Assembly: GCA_009809945.1 (NCBI GenBank)
Contig: WTPW01000431.1
Coordinates: 166,888-230,887, forward strand
DNA: 64,000 bases
From: Gigaspora margarita
Taxonomy: Eukaryota > Glomeromycota > Glomeromycetes > Diversisporales > Gigasporaceae
Direction of reading: 5' to 3'
The position numbers and the translations under genes were made by a program. Shown piece by piece: positions 36,193 to 48,284 of this stretch. The notes beneath the pieces are model-generated. The model was not told where the DNA came from, ran no database searches, and was given only the letters and a program-made list of their open reading frames with translations. Every line of letters begins with the position of its first letter. Position 1 is the stretch's first letter.

Positions 36193-36530
36193 AATAGTAA
36201 GTATTTTGGTTAGAATTAGGATCATTAGGATCGAATTAGAATTGGCTTATTAGTTAGATAGGGTTTGGGTTGAAATTTAGTTTGTATTACAATATGTAAA
36301 AATAAGAATTTTAATAAAATAAATATACTTAACAGTTAATGTTAATTAGTTATCCATATATAAAAAATTATAATAATAAAATTAAAATTGAAGAACAATA
36401 AAGAAAGTTACTTTCAAAATAGTACTTAATTCCAAAGCAACGCGACAGGTTATATGCTAGTTATAATAAAAATTATAATAAAAATATATAAATTTATTAT
36501 AAATTTAAGCCTCATATTATTTTCAACTTA
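36193..36530. other. Non-coding stretch
   Basis: AT-rich, no gene or repeat recognised beyond TATTAG/TTAGG phrases near 36220-36280. Confidence 0.5.
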
Positions 36531-36848
36531 CTGTATGTGTCTGAAAATAAGCTACCTTTTTTGGTCAAAAAATTACATGAAAATCATGGAGTAGCTTGTT
36601 CTCGAAATATTGAGTTTTTTGAAAAAATTAAAAATATACTAATAAAAAGTTGTCCAAATAATACTAAATTTTTACTATAAGTATATTTTGATGTTTTGAA
36701 CAAGTTTACTTAATAGCACTTTTGAGATTTACTTAGTAAAATTTAGACTTTTATATGTAGCAACTGCTAACAGATTTTTTAAGATTTTTAAAAAAAAATC
36801 AGAGGGGTAGCTTATTTTAGATAGTAGTTTATTTTCAGACATATACGG
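36531..36848. mobile_element. AAGCTACC-family MITE, short copy
   Basis: TA (36529-36530), then CTGTATGTGTCTGAAAATAA, then GCTACC. The right end TTTATTTTCAGACATATACG precedes TA (36849-36850). A clean 318-bp example of the family. Confidence 0.85.
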
Positions 36849-36850
36849 TA

Positions 36851-37320
36851 TATATTAACTTTTTTCAAATTTTGCAATTAAGCATATTGAAATAGTAGAT
36901 TAAGGAGCATGGCGGATGTTCGATTTGATTGGCTTGAAGATTCCTGAGTTATACAATATAAATAAAAATTTTTAAAATAACCCTTACTATGTAAAACCAT
37001 ATCGTTAATTGGCAACTTGTGGTTTTATATAATAAAATTTTTTTAAACCATTTTAAAGTATTTTTTACCTCTTTGTATGTCTATAGCGAAAAAAGATCAG
37101 TATAGATCATTTACACTAAAGACTTTACTTAGAGAGCAAATTTAGGCAAGTAATACGGTAATATAGTATACAATGAGTAAGTTAATTGGGTATTAAACTT
37201 TTTTTTTGCTTCAACACCTTTTCTATTGACCCAAGCAACTAACGACATGGCAACAGCTCACCTAATTCATATCCAGAATATTTCACATGCTCTTTATTTT
37301 GTGCTGCTCCAAATTTTTAA
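36851..37320. other. Non-coding stretch
   Basis: No gene clearly seen. Some bases just upstream of 37321 may belong to the decayed kinase that follows. Confidence 0.5.
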
Positions 37321-38246
37321 TATATGGAGTATCTTGCTAGAGGATTTTTAAGGCAGTATGGATTAACAGATATTACAGAGCTTGGTTATCAAAAGAATGT
37401 ATGGACGAATGCACAAATAGATGCTTGTTTTATTATTATTAAAGTGTAATAATCTTATTTACTATAATTAATATTTTAGGTTAAAATCTGGGGCGATTTT
37501 GCAATTGCGTTTTATGAATAACCAAGAACCCAAATGATAGTAACTACAGAATGGTTATGGAGTACGCAAAGCAGGGAAGTTTCAGAAAATTGTTAGATAG
37601 TAAATATAGTGAATTAAATTGGGCTTCTAAAGTTGCTAATTTTATTACATAGCTAAAGGGCTGAATATAATTCATAAAGCCAATTTAATGCAAAAGATTT
37701 CATTCGAGCAATATAATTAATCATTCTTACATTATTGATTTTTGGTTTATGTAAGCCAATGTCACAAGACTCAAATTCTAAAGGCTTTTTGGTGTACTTC
37801 TATATATCAATATTGCTTCAGAAGTACTATACACAAACGGAAAGAAATACACTCAAAAATCAGATATTTATTCTTTTAGAATAATTATGTCGAAAGTTTT
37901 TACTAGATATTCTCCATTTCATGATATTTCACACAACGAAGATCTAGCAATACGTATTTGTCTTGGCTATAGGCCCGGGATCTGATGAATAAATGCTTAG
38001 ACGCAGAACCTTGAAATAGACCAACTGCTGAAGAATTAGTCAATACATTGTATCAATTTTTCTGTGATTTGAAAGATGAAGAAACTGCATTATATAAGCA
38101 AGTTAAAAATATTAAAGACTTACACAAAATTTCTTAACATATAATCAAGTTAAATCGGCACAATTCAAATATCAGACACATCTACAAGATATTATAAAAG
38201 TCAATTTTTAAATATTTCAAAACTCCCTAATTCAGGTAATAATACT

Positions 38247-38769
38247 TTCATTTTATCCATTTCTTAACTTTAAACCCGATTCATATTACTCGAACCTAAT
38301 CTTACTCTAATTACAAACTACTCTTTACTTTTCAATTCTATTTAATTCTAAAACCTATAATATACTTAAAACTCCATTCAACTCTTAATACTAAACCTCA
38401 CTATCACACCATTCTAATTATCTAACTAAATTTAGCTACTTAAACCCTTGTTTCACGCATCGTGATAATGATTGAGCTTTAAATGTTCTTATATTTTTTA
38501 AATCTGTTAATATGGACCTTTGCTAGGAAAATTACTCTTCGAGATTTTCTGACTGGGCAAATTCGGTCAAACTTAGACCAGAATATTGGATATAAATCAG
38601 CCTTTACTTTATTGATTCTATAGTTTATTTAATAAACTATAGAATCAATAAAGTAAATGCTGATTTACAAGTAAATAAGACTGATATTTTGGTTTAAGTT
38701 TGTCTGAATTTGCCTGGTTGAAAAATCTCGAAGAGTAATTTTCCTAGCAAAGGTCTCATGTAGTAAATA
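38247..38769 (+). mobile_element. Insertion with 14-bp flanking repeat that could splice out
   Basis: CAGGTAATAATACT occurs at 38233-38246 and 38770-38783. The left copy offers a GTAATA donor (38236) and the right copy an AG acceptor (38771-38772), so splicing would leave exactly one copy and a continuous frame (LPNSGNNTDF). The right half of the insert is a palindrome (38515-38755). This is the layout expected of an introner-like element. Confidence 0.55.
38515..38755. repeat. 240-bp palindrome inside the insertion
   Basis: GACCTTTGCTAGGAAAATTA is complementary to the end TAATTTTCCTAGCAAAGGTC. The arms meet at TATAGTTTATTTAATAAACTATA near 38632. Confidence 0.85.
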
Positions 38770-38964
38770 CAGGTAATAATACTGATTTCCCGCGACTTAA
38801 TGCCTGTTCCATAAAAACAGTGTTACAGTTAAGACGATTCACCAGAACTATTGAGCTTTATGCATTTACCGTTGAAGTTATCAACAAGACAGTAGACTCT
38901 GGAGAACTTATAGTTCTTTATTTTTCCAAATTGAATTTAAACTGTAGTTTAGTATATTTATATG

Positions 38965-41836
38965 TATATTTTAATAATTCAACCAAACCAACTTTAGATA
39001 TGATATATAATAAAATAGAAAACTTTCTAATTCTTATTAGATACAAAAAATTGTTACCTTCACAAATATCTTCCTTATTCAACCTTATACTTCAACCCTC
39101 TTTAGAATATCTTTTGCAAATTGTTCTTATTCATAAAAATACACAAACCAAACTCTCCCGATTACTTTCTATACAAACAAAAAAAATGCTCTCACTAGCC
39201 AAGAACACTAATAACATCTCACTCACAAATCCACTTGCCTTTAATTTACCTACTTTTACTAATTTAATCCAAAAAGTCAGTATCTCTAATGCCAAACGTA
39301 TTTTTAATACCTCCCTACTTCTCTTAGACATTGGTATTGCTCGAATCAAATCCTGGCTATTAAAAACTTGGTCTTCTAAACTTACTAAAGAAACCCTCAT
39401 TTTGCATCATCGAAAAACAAAAAACTATACTTTCCTTTTCTATCTTGCACAACTAGCTAAAAATAATATAACAATTTCCTTTATCCCTCCAATTATAACA
39501 TTTTCACCTTCCCTTCATGAACATACACACCTAATCTATGATATACTTCCTACAACTCCTAATAATCTTACAATTAATAGCCTCAGAAACAACAAAATNT
39601 TATTCATTGAACAAATTACAACTNCAAATAACAACTCTTTCCTTCCTTGNAACAATATATATCTTNNAACAAACAAGACAACTAGAGGTCGCCAACCTTC
39701 TTGGTTCACTTGACTTACTCAAACACTACAACTTAACTCTATCCATATTATATGGCCACATATTAAACTACCCTCAAGAAACAGCTTCATCAATACAACT
39801 GATTTAATTTCTCCTTCCAACTCACTTCCTTACCAACTATTATTCAATAATCAAGATAAAGTCATTCTGCAACTAAACAAATCTCAGCAAACTACTCTCT
39901 ATAAAATTATCAATCTAGTGAAACATCTACAGGACAATCAAACCTTTTAGAAATCACTAATCTCCCACGGAATTTCAAATCTATAAATCTTCCATATAAA
40001 CAAATCAAGTTTAATAGACTTCTTTTACAAATAGACTATAAAGAAATTCTTGCTATAATTGATATATTCAACAACTTAGACTTGCCCTTACTTCCCCCTC
40101 TCCATTAACCCCAAATCAATATTCTCTCTCGTGAGATACATCTTATATATCATAGTATTAAAACCCCTTACTACCAAAATCAACTAATTCAAATATACAA
40201 CAATATCCTTAATCTGAATACAACTTACCTTAACTTTTTTACTGACACTTCTATTAAAAATCTTCAATTCTCAAACATCAAATCCGGTATAGGCTGGATT
40301 TGTAAAAACGACCCTTCTAACTACTTTAATGCAGCAACAAATCCTTCTCCAGACTCTACTCGCTCTGAATTAATAGCAATTATTCCTCTTTTACTTGCTA
40401 TACCAAATAACTCTGTTATTACAATATATATTAATAACTTATCTGCAATCAAAAACCTAATTAATCCTCCTTTCTTTAAACTTATTCAAAACAAAAACTG
40501 GGATATAATCTCAATTATTAACTCTATTAAATCTACAAAAAACATTTCCATTACTCCTATCAAAGCTGAATCACATTCAACTAGTTCTCTACATAACCAA
40601 GCTGACCTGCTAGCAAAACAAGGCTCTGATAAACCTATAATTGAAATCTCCTATACATACTTCAAACTACCTACTCACTTTTTATAGAACAATTATATAA
40701 TAACATACAAAGCTTGCTCCTTTATCAAAAATATTATCAAAATTTAAGAACTAACATCTTGGTCATCCCTTAAACTTTTTAACAATTTTACCTTAGATAT
40801 AAACTAGAACTTAACTTTTAAAATACTTAAATCTTTAGAATACAATTCCTCTTTATACTCCTTCTATATCAAAATCCTAACAAACAACCTCCCAACAATG
40901 CAAAACCTTAACATTCGCTACCCAAATCTATATACAACGAATCAATACTGTAAATGCTCTTCAATTGAAGATACTCTCCATATACTCCTATGTTCTAAAA
41001 ATACTGAAACCATTCAACAATCGCTTACTAATATAATTAATAACACACTCCAACAATCCCAATTAACATCGGTCTCAGATATTACACTTCTTAATACCNT
41101 TTCATTACTATCAACTAACTCTACTAATATACAATACAACTTCCTAATACCTACCATCCTAGGAATATACTCCAAACCAACATATTATAATACCAAAATT
41201 CTTCTAAAAAACAAACTGAACTCTTTCTCACTAACTTCTCAAATAATCTCTTAAATTGGTTTTATCACATTATATGGTCCCAACGTAATATATTTCAACA
41301 TCAATGGGAAATAGCCCGAAATATCACAAAAAAAACCAAACGTACTAAAATAACTCTACCATCAAGCACTACTCAAGCAAATACATCAAGAACTCATATA
41401 CAACCAATAAACCCACACTCTGCTATTGAAAAATGGGACTTACAAGGCTACCCCCTAACAACATGCTTTTTATAATATCATGATTAACACCTTAGGTTTT
41501 CTCCAACCTATTCTAACTAGATTTATTTTATTAGTTTAAATTAATAATAGTATAAAATAGAAAATAGGAGGTGTAATGTCACATTGGGTGCTCAGTAGCA
41601 CAAATGTAGTTAGAAATCTTTACCATAGATTTTTTTTTTTTATAGCCATATCTCTTTACTTCAACTAGTTTTCAGGTTGGAGAAATTTGTCAGCCTGGTT
41701 CAAGAACTTATCTGACCCCTCGCCTATCTCTACTTGATAACAAAGAGACTACTAATCTTAGGATTAATTTAAGGCTGCTATAACAAAGTTTCTACTATGA
41801 CATTATATTAATAAAAAAAAATAAATAAATAAAAAT
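38965..41836 (+). pseudogene. LINE (non-LTR retrotransposon), 5'-truncated, with RNase H domain
   Basis: The frame from about 38965 to 39590 reads as the part after the RT fingers and palm in I/Tad-like LINEs (SLFNLILQPSLEYLLQIVLI, SRLLSIQTKKMLSLAKN). The catalytic RT motif is absent, so the copy is 5'-truncated. At about 40230-40640 an RNase H domain is legible: FFTDTSIKN, GIGWI, STRSELIAIIPLLLAI, INNLSAIKN (Asn where Asp is usual), HSTSSLHNQADLLAKQGS. A C-terminal cysteine/histidine cluster follows (YCKCSSIEDTLHILLCS, about 40955). The 3' UTR holds GGAGGTGTAATGTCACAT and ends in an AAATAAATAAATAAA tail near 41836. Frameshifts and stops near 39590-39960 and 40685. Six undetermined bases (N) fall at 39598, 39624, 39650, 39666-39667 and 41099. 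Confidence 0.8.
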
Positions 41837-42205
41837 AATTAAACCCAGTTAACACATTAAATATGTTGAAGTTCCTGACAGTAAGTAATATTCGTTTACC
41901 AAATTTATTGCTTATTTTTATATTGTATTTAGATTATTAATCAAGTTACTTTAATTTGGAACATTATATTCTTTATAGCCATATTACAATAATTCAGCAA
42001 TTGTTATATATCTTTAAATAGAATTAAAATGTAGAGCGGGCTTAGTGACAAGGGTAGGGTTAGATTGTACATAAGACTAGTACAAGAATTAGAATCATAA
42101 TTATATAATTATATAGGTCTAGCTTAGTGATGTGGTAGAATCATCCAAAGCTTATATCATAACTAGTCTAGCAATTATTGGAATGATCACTAGTTTAGCT
42201 GAAGT
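41837..42205. other. Non-coding stretch
   Basis: No gene. The block AGTACAAGAATTAGAATCAT near 42080 has a diverged copy near 43137 (AGTATAAGAGTTAAAGTCAT), so the element between them may have split a tandem pair. Confidence 0.5.
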
Positions 42206-43095
42206 ATTACAAATATCAGTATGGTACGATATACCAGATCAGTATGGTATGGATGCAATTTTATCAAACTGTACCATACTGGTCTGCATAAATATAGTAC
42301 CAAAAATAGTATGGTACATATATTTAAAATCGTACCATATTAATCTGCTATTATATTAAACCTATATATTAGCAGAACAGTATGGTACGATTGATAAAAT
42401 CCACACTATACCATACCATACGGATCTGGTAGTTGCTAGGGCGTAGGATCGATTTTCTGTCATGTGACTTTCCGGCATCAATTTGTTTTTGAGAAAAAAA
42501 TGATTTATGTTAGAGTTTGGGTTCATGTTGGTGGTTAGAAAGAGCATGATATAGCAAAATTGAGCGAGGAAACTTTTTTTGTTAGGTCAAAAAAACGATT
42601 AGCTAGTATAAATCTTACGATAAATACGATTTTTGCAAAACAAATATTTGTTTTGAATTTCTTTACATTAAATCTGATCCTGATTTTTAATTGGCTAATT
42701 GACGCAGAAGATCACATGACTGGGAATTTGTTCAAGCATTGATTCTTTCATTTGTGATTTATTTTCAAAACTGAACTTAATGTCGACAATAAGGAAAAAT
42801 TAGTATGATAAAAAAATTGAAAAATATATCAAGTGTGAAAACTTATATTAAAGATATCAAGTTTGCTTATTAATTATTCAAGGAAACAAATATATCGCTA
42901 ACGCTAAAAAATGTAAAAATTGTATAGCTACCAGATCCGTATGGTATGGTATAGTGTGGATTTTATCAAAGCATACCATACTGTTCTGTTAATATATATA
43001 TTTAATATAATAGCAGATCAATATGGTACGGTTTGATAAAATTGCATCCATACCATACTGATCTGGCATGTCGTACCATACTGATCTTCTGTAAT
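42206..43095. mobile_element. ~890-bp TIR element rich in GTAC / CAGTATGGTA
   Basis: The left arm, about 42206-42440, and right arm, about 42928-43095, are inverted. Shared phrases are ATCAGTATGGTATGGATGCA, ATTTTATCAAAC, AGAACAGTATGGTA and CACACTATACCATACCATAC. The left arm has an extra internal block of about 60 bp near 42287-42347. The centre contains GGAAACTTTTTTTGTTAGGT, a phrase shared with loci near 50.27 and 53.63 kb. Three short frames here have no support. Confidence 0.75.
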
Positions 43096-43429
43096 CCTAT
43101 CTAGCTGGAGGTTAAGTTAGATAGTATCGCAGAATTAGTATAAGAGTTAAAGTCATATTAAATAGTTATGCGGGTCTTGGAGATTATGAGTAGGTTGGTT
43201 TTATATGACAAGATAATGTAGTATTTAAATTAGTATTAGATTGCGGAGCAGATATTTGTTATTAATGACATTCATGATATAATATGGTTTTGCGTATTAT
43301 GTAAATAAATATTCTAACTGAAGCATTAAAAAATTCAATAAATAAAAACTGTATGAAACTTTGGGAATACATCATTTATTTTATAATTTATTTATTTATT
43401 ATGTTATCCTATTATACTATATTTTGAAT

Positions 43430-44005
43430 CTAACTACTGTATTACTAATCCCAAATCTAATTACCATATTACTAAACTACCTTTCTATAAATTTCAAATA
43501 TAATTCTACTATGCTACTGTCCCGACTCTAACTTTACTGTGCTACCTGTTCCAAGTCTCAAATTTAACTCTACTAAGCTACCTGTTCCGAATCTAACTCT
43601 ACCATATTATCCTATCCCAAATCTACTATGCGAATCTAATTCTATTATACTACTTATCCCGAATCTAATTCTACCATGCTACTTGTCCCAAATCTAATTT
43701 TACTGTGCTACTTATCCTGAATCTAATTCTACCGTGCTGCTTGTTCCAAATCTAATTCTACCATGCTATTTGTCTCGAATCTAATTCTACTGTTCTACTT
43801 GTCCTTGTCCCAAATCTAATTCTACTGTGCTATTTATCTTGAAACTAATTCTATTGTATTATTTATCCTGAATCTAATTCTACTGTGCTATTTGTCTTGA
43901 ATCCAATTCGACTATACTACTTGTTTTGAATCTAATTTTACCATACTACATGTTCCAAATCTAATTCTACTATGCTACTTGTCTGAATCTAATTCTACTA
44001 TACTA
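43430..44005. repeat. Minisatellite, unit ~29 bp
   Basis: Roughly 18 imperfect units of the type AATCTAATTCTACCATGCTA then CTTGTCCCA. Differences among units are mostly T/C changes. The edges fade into unique sequence. Confidence 0.85.
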
Positions 44006-45494
44006 TATAACTATGGTAAAAATAGCAAAATACTATGGTGAAAATAGGCATCCCCTTGTTTTTTTTTGTTTTTGTTTTGTTTTTTGTTTTCATTCTGTTT
44101 TTTTTTTTTTTTACTAGTATTTATTTTTAATTTTTTTTCATTTTATTTGGTACTTTACAAGAACACTAGCCCTTGCAAAAAAACCAACAACTTTTGGCAC
44201 TTTGCAAGTACTCCAACTTGACTTTACAAGCCAACTCAAACTTTCAACACTTTGCAAGAACTCTTCTAAATCTTCAAGAATGCTTCTTTAAAGAAATGAT
44301 TTAGTTAGACGCAAGTTTTCACAAATTTCACTTATTTATTTTCTCGTTTGATACTTTTTGTTTTTGTTTTTTTATTTTTGTTTTTTTTTTTAAAATTTTT
44401 TTTATTAATTTATTTTATTCTGGCACTTTGTGAGAATATGCTTTTTAGAGAAATAATTTAGTTAGACGCAAGTTTTTGCAAGTTTTCACAAGTTATTCTA
44501 ACTCTTTACAAAACACAACTTGGTTTTAGCAATTTTTGAATTTGAACTTTTAATTCAGAGAAATAGAGATTTGGGGCTTCATTTATTTTTTTTATTAAGT
44601 TTGCTTACATATTTTGTTTTTCATTTGTTTTTTTTTTTTTTATTTATTTTTTAATTTTATTTTATTTTGTTTATTTCTTTCTTTGGAACTCTACAAGAAA
44701 ACAACTTGACTTTTCTGGCACTTTACAAGAATAGCAACTCTAACTTCTTTGCTACTTTGCAAGACCATACTAGATTCTTCAACAATTTACAAAAACACTA
44801 ACACTTTGAAGAAATAGTTTTTTTTTACTTCTCTGCTATTTTTAGAAAATAGCGAATATGAGTGATAGCTAACTGGAGATGAAGAAAATAAGTTGTAGAG
44901 CTAGTATTATGTGATGAAGTGCGAAAGTAGTTTAAATATTACTATTTTTTCAGTTTCATTTTTTTCATTATTTTTTTACTTCTTTACTATTTTTAGGAAG
45001 TAGCGAATATGAGCGAATATAATTGTTAAAACAAAAAAAGGAAATAATAGCTAACTGCAGAGTAAGAAAAATAAGTGTATAAAGCTAATATTATACGACG
45101 AAGTGTGAAATTATTTTAAAATATATCTATTTTTTGGTTTCGTTTTTTTCATTATTTTTTTTCAAGTTCAGTTTTTTTTGGTTTTATTTTTTTTTTTGTC
45201 TTTTTTTCATTTTTTTTCACAAAAAATGTATAATAATATATAATAAAATATATTTAATTTAAAATGTATAATAATAATAATAGAATTAATTTAATATTAA
45301 CTAGTAGTGAAATTCACCGGTGATTATCTATCTATACATAAGCAAAGCAAATAAAAATTAATTGCAAATCTGCCACCCAATGAGAAAAAATGATTGACAT
45401 CAAATAAGAAATCACGATGCGCATTTAATTATACAAATATTTACGGTTGTAAATGTCAAAACTTATTCTAATAATACAATAAACAATAAATAAA
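44006..45494. other. T-rich stretch with direct repeats, upstream of the DDE gene
   Basis: Long TTTTTGTTTTTG runs on the plus strand. Repeated phrases: TTAGTTAGACGCAAGTTTT (near 44300 and 44460), CACTTTGCAAGAACTC, and a two-copy repeat of about 165 bp (TTTTTAGAAAATAGCGAATA near 44840 and its relative near 44995). No gene. The last 100 bases probably precede the start of the next gene. Confidence 0.6.
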
Positions 45495-46762
45495 ATGTCT
45501 CATAATAGTGTCTTATTGCTTGCTGAAGGCTTAATATGTTCTGAACTGCACTACAGTCCTTATGCCTGTGATTGGTGGTCATCCCGATCATATAATGACA
45601 AAGATATTTCGGTTTCTGTTCCCTATCGACTTTATATGCATGTTAGTTTTGTTCTTAACCAGCGCCAATTTTTTATTAGGGTAGTTAAAAGCGAGGAAAA
45701 TCAATTGCAACCTGGGTTTATTTGTATTAGTGGTAGTGAAACTAGCCAAGTTTGCTTAACACCTTCCCAAGCCGTTAATAGTGTGTATCACGTGATATTC
45801 AGAAAGAAAACTGCATATTCTGGGCCTGCCATTCTTGGATATAATGACGAGACAATAAAACAAAAATTACTAAATGGAATAGTATTTAGCCCAATTTTTA
45901 TAAACGTAGGAAACTTTGTCGTTGTAGTTTCAGAAATCGGCAATAAAAGCTTAACATCATTAATACTAACAAAAAAAAGTCAAAGAACCCTAGTATTACA
46001 AAAAATGATCAACAATGTATTCACTCTTGATTTTTATAAAGGGAACCAAATCTTATGGCACTATGAAGATAAGTCTGCTGAGAGTGTATGGGCTCAGGCA
46101 GGAATTACAATGCATTTGGATAGTGTAATGCTTTATGGTTTCAATCACCCTTTGGTTTAACACGCAATTCAAAAAAATTTAACTAATTCCAATCTAACTT
46201 GCACTTCACGGGATTGGAATGATTCTCATAAAATGAATACTATATTCAACTAACAAATAAAAAAATGAAAGATTGCAACTAGCCCCTTAATTAATTAGCA
46301 AAAGTTGTTTATTACCTGGATGCGCCAAGAAAATTCTATAATTGAATTTCATGTTGCACTAAATATAATATATCCATCTACTTACGAATTAAATGAGATA
46401 GAATTTCGTGCTTAGAGAGCAATGTTACAAGCATGCGGATGCACTGATATAATGCCATATCCTAAAGCTAATGATAGAAAAGAATTTTGGAGTCGATTAG
46501 ATGACCCAACCACTGACAAAGCCAACTTAAGAATGCTATATAAACTTGGATGCTTACAAACTGATTTAGAAGATTTGGAAGATTCGAATAGTAGTATTAC
46601 TAATCATAAGGGTGATGTTTTCTGGAATAGCTTTCGAAGTGCTTTGACCTCTAATAAACCTGGTCAAAATGGAAAAACGTGAATTTTATCCATTATAGCA
46701 AACCAATTTGAATATTTACAACTCTGTAAAAAACTTCAAGTTAGTTATTATAATTACAATTA

Positions 46763-46903
46763 GACTTTTTCAAACTCACCTCCCTAAATATAACCTTTAA
46801 TTCTGGCCTAAAAATATACCAAACTTTCATTTTTCTTATTGTTCTCTAAATGCAAAACATCAAAGTTTGGCCCTTACAAATTGCATTTAGAGAGGCTCAA
46901 CTG
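46763..46903. mobile_element. Small TA-type MITE in the DDE pseudogene
   Basis: TA (46761-46762) precedes GACTTTTTCAAACTCACCTC. The right end ATTTAGAGAGGCTCAACTG precedes TA (46904-46905). The termini resemble pogo-type ends. It separates two coding blocks. Confidence 0.6.
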
Positions 46904-47389
46904 TACTAACAAGTCACATATAATATTATGACTAGGTAAGTATAAATGCAATAGATTTGGCACGAAAACATTCTTGATTATACAGAGCCAGTGCACCACA
47001 TATTGTAGGACCAAAAAAGCAACATATTCAAAGAATGGCTAAAATTAAAGAATCCCAATTTTTAGCATTTTTCCAAGATAAAAATAATGTAGCGCAAAGT
47101 TCTTATCAAGTTGATGCAAAAACTGGAATTCTATCTTATATATACAAGATCAAAAACAAGCTCTTTGGACAAAATTCAACGAAGAATATCCAAATGGAAT
47201 GCGTCGACCTTCTTTTATGTCTAGATTAGCTGACTATAGTCATATACGATATCGCGAAGATTTAGGAGGACTTTGTATTATTTGTAATGAATACGGGTTT
47301 GAAGTCTTTAAAAATTTGTTAGCTCTTGTATGACAAGTATTTACAACAAAAGAAACATTGGTAAGTTATCAAAAAAATAAAATAAAATA

Positions 47390-47565
47390 CCGTATTTATC
47401 GAACGTAAATACTCCGGGTATTTACCGAGTATTTCTACACTATATCGAAACAATATATTTTTACTATATGTTCCATATTTATGTACTCTGGGTATAAATC
47501 ACCGTCCAGCTCTTAAAACTGGTGGAGGGTACACACCACGGGGGTGCAACGTCCAATAAATACGG
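47390..47565. mobile_element. 176-bp MITE within an intron, TIR CCGTATTTAT
   Basis: TA, then CCGTATTTATCGAACGT at the left; ACGTCCAATAAATACGG then TA (47566-47567) at the right. It lies between a GTAAGT donor (47361) and an AG acceptor (47699-47700), so it would be removed with the intron. Confidence 0.75.
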
Positions 47566-48163
47566 TAATAAAAAATTACTACAAAAAATAAAAAATAAAT
47601 AAATTACTGTAAAAAAAAAATAAATAAATGAATGCAAAGAAAATTTGAGTTATATCAACTCATCTAATTCTAAAATAAATAAATTATTGACATAAATAAG
47701 GATCCTATTATATTGCAAATTGAGAACTTACGTCGCCATTTAAAAAAAACTTTGAGCGCCATTTGAGAGTTGAGTCAGATAGAAAAATATTGCATAATGA
47801 CTGCATTGATCATTGTTTGCCATTTGCCTTCAGAGAATGTTTAAATACACATAATCTGCACTGCCAAGATTGTTCTGAATTTTCTAATTTTTTTTATTTT
47901 ATAAAAAATCATTGTAGTGATATACATCATCCACAATTATTAGAAATGCAAGAAAAACTAAAATACTTTCTTGCACACCATGCCCAGAAACATTATTTGA
48001 ATATGCAATATAAATCGTCATTAGCAAGCCTCGATTTAGATAGTGCTATTATAATCACAGATTATAAGATACAAATTCTTCCAAAAACTGCACAAGAAAC
48101 TAAACAGGTGTTTTTTGAAAAAAGGGGCTGGACATTACATACGATTTTGGTAATAACCAAAGC

Positions 48164-48284
48164 AGATAATAATAGTATAGAGGATAATAGTGTAGAGGAT
48201 AATAGTGTAGAGGATAATAGTGTAGAGGATAATAGTGCAAAGGATAATAGTTTAGATGACGATAGTATAGAGGATGATAGTGTA
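48164..48284 (+). repeat. 15-bp coding minisatellite (DNSVE repeats)
   Basis: GATAATAGTGTAGAG repeats about eight times in frame, encoding an acidic DNSVE run just before the second catalytic aspartate region. It keeps the frame because the unit is 15 bp. Confidence 0.85.

Larger units (their letters stand above)
37321..38815 (+). pseudogene. Protein kinase pseudogene
   Basis: The kinase order is visible across several frames: ITKNPNDSNYRMVMEYAKQG (hinge, about 37522), LLDSKYSELNWASKVANFI, a KDFHSSN-like catalytic loop (about 37690), IIDFGLCKP once a one-base shift is allowed (about 37730), KYTQKSDIYSF, FTRYSPFHDISHNEDLAIRI, and a C-lobe ending RPTAEELVNTLYQFF once shifts are allowed. Stops include one after ANFIT and paired stops near 37984. 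The glycine loop and lysine are not recognisable. The tail SQFLNISKLPNSGNNTDFP resembles the C-terminal extension of Glomeromycotina kinases and is split by an insertion (38247-38769). Same broad family as the kinase at 20.4-21.5 kb, but more diverged. Dead as it stands. Confidence 0.75.

Noticed and set aside
39538-39807. Second coding frame in the LINE
   Set aside because: It overlaps undetermined bases and is the same LINE read one base over; it reflects a frameshift, not a separate gene.
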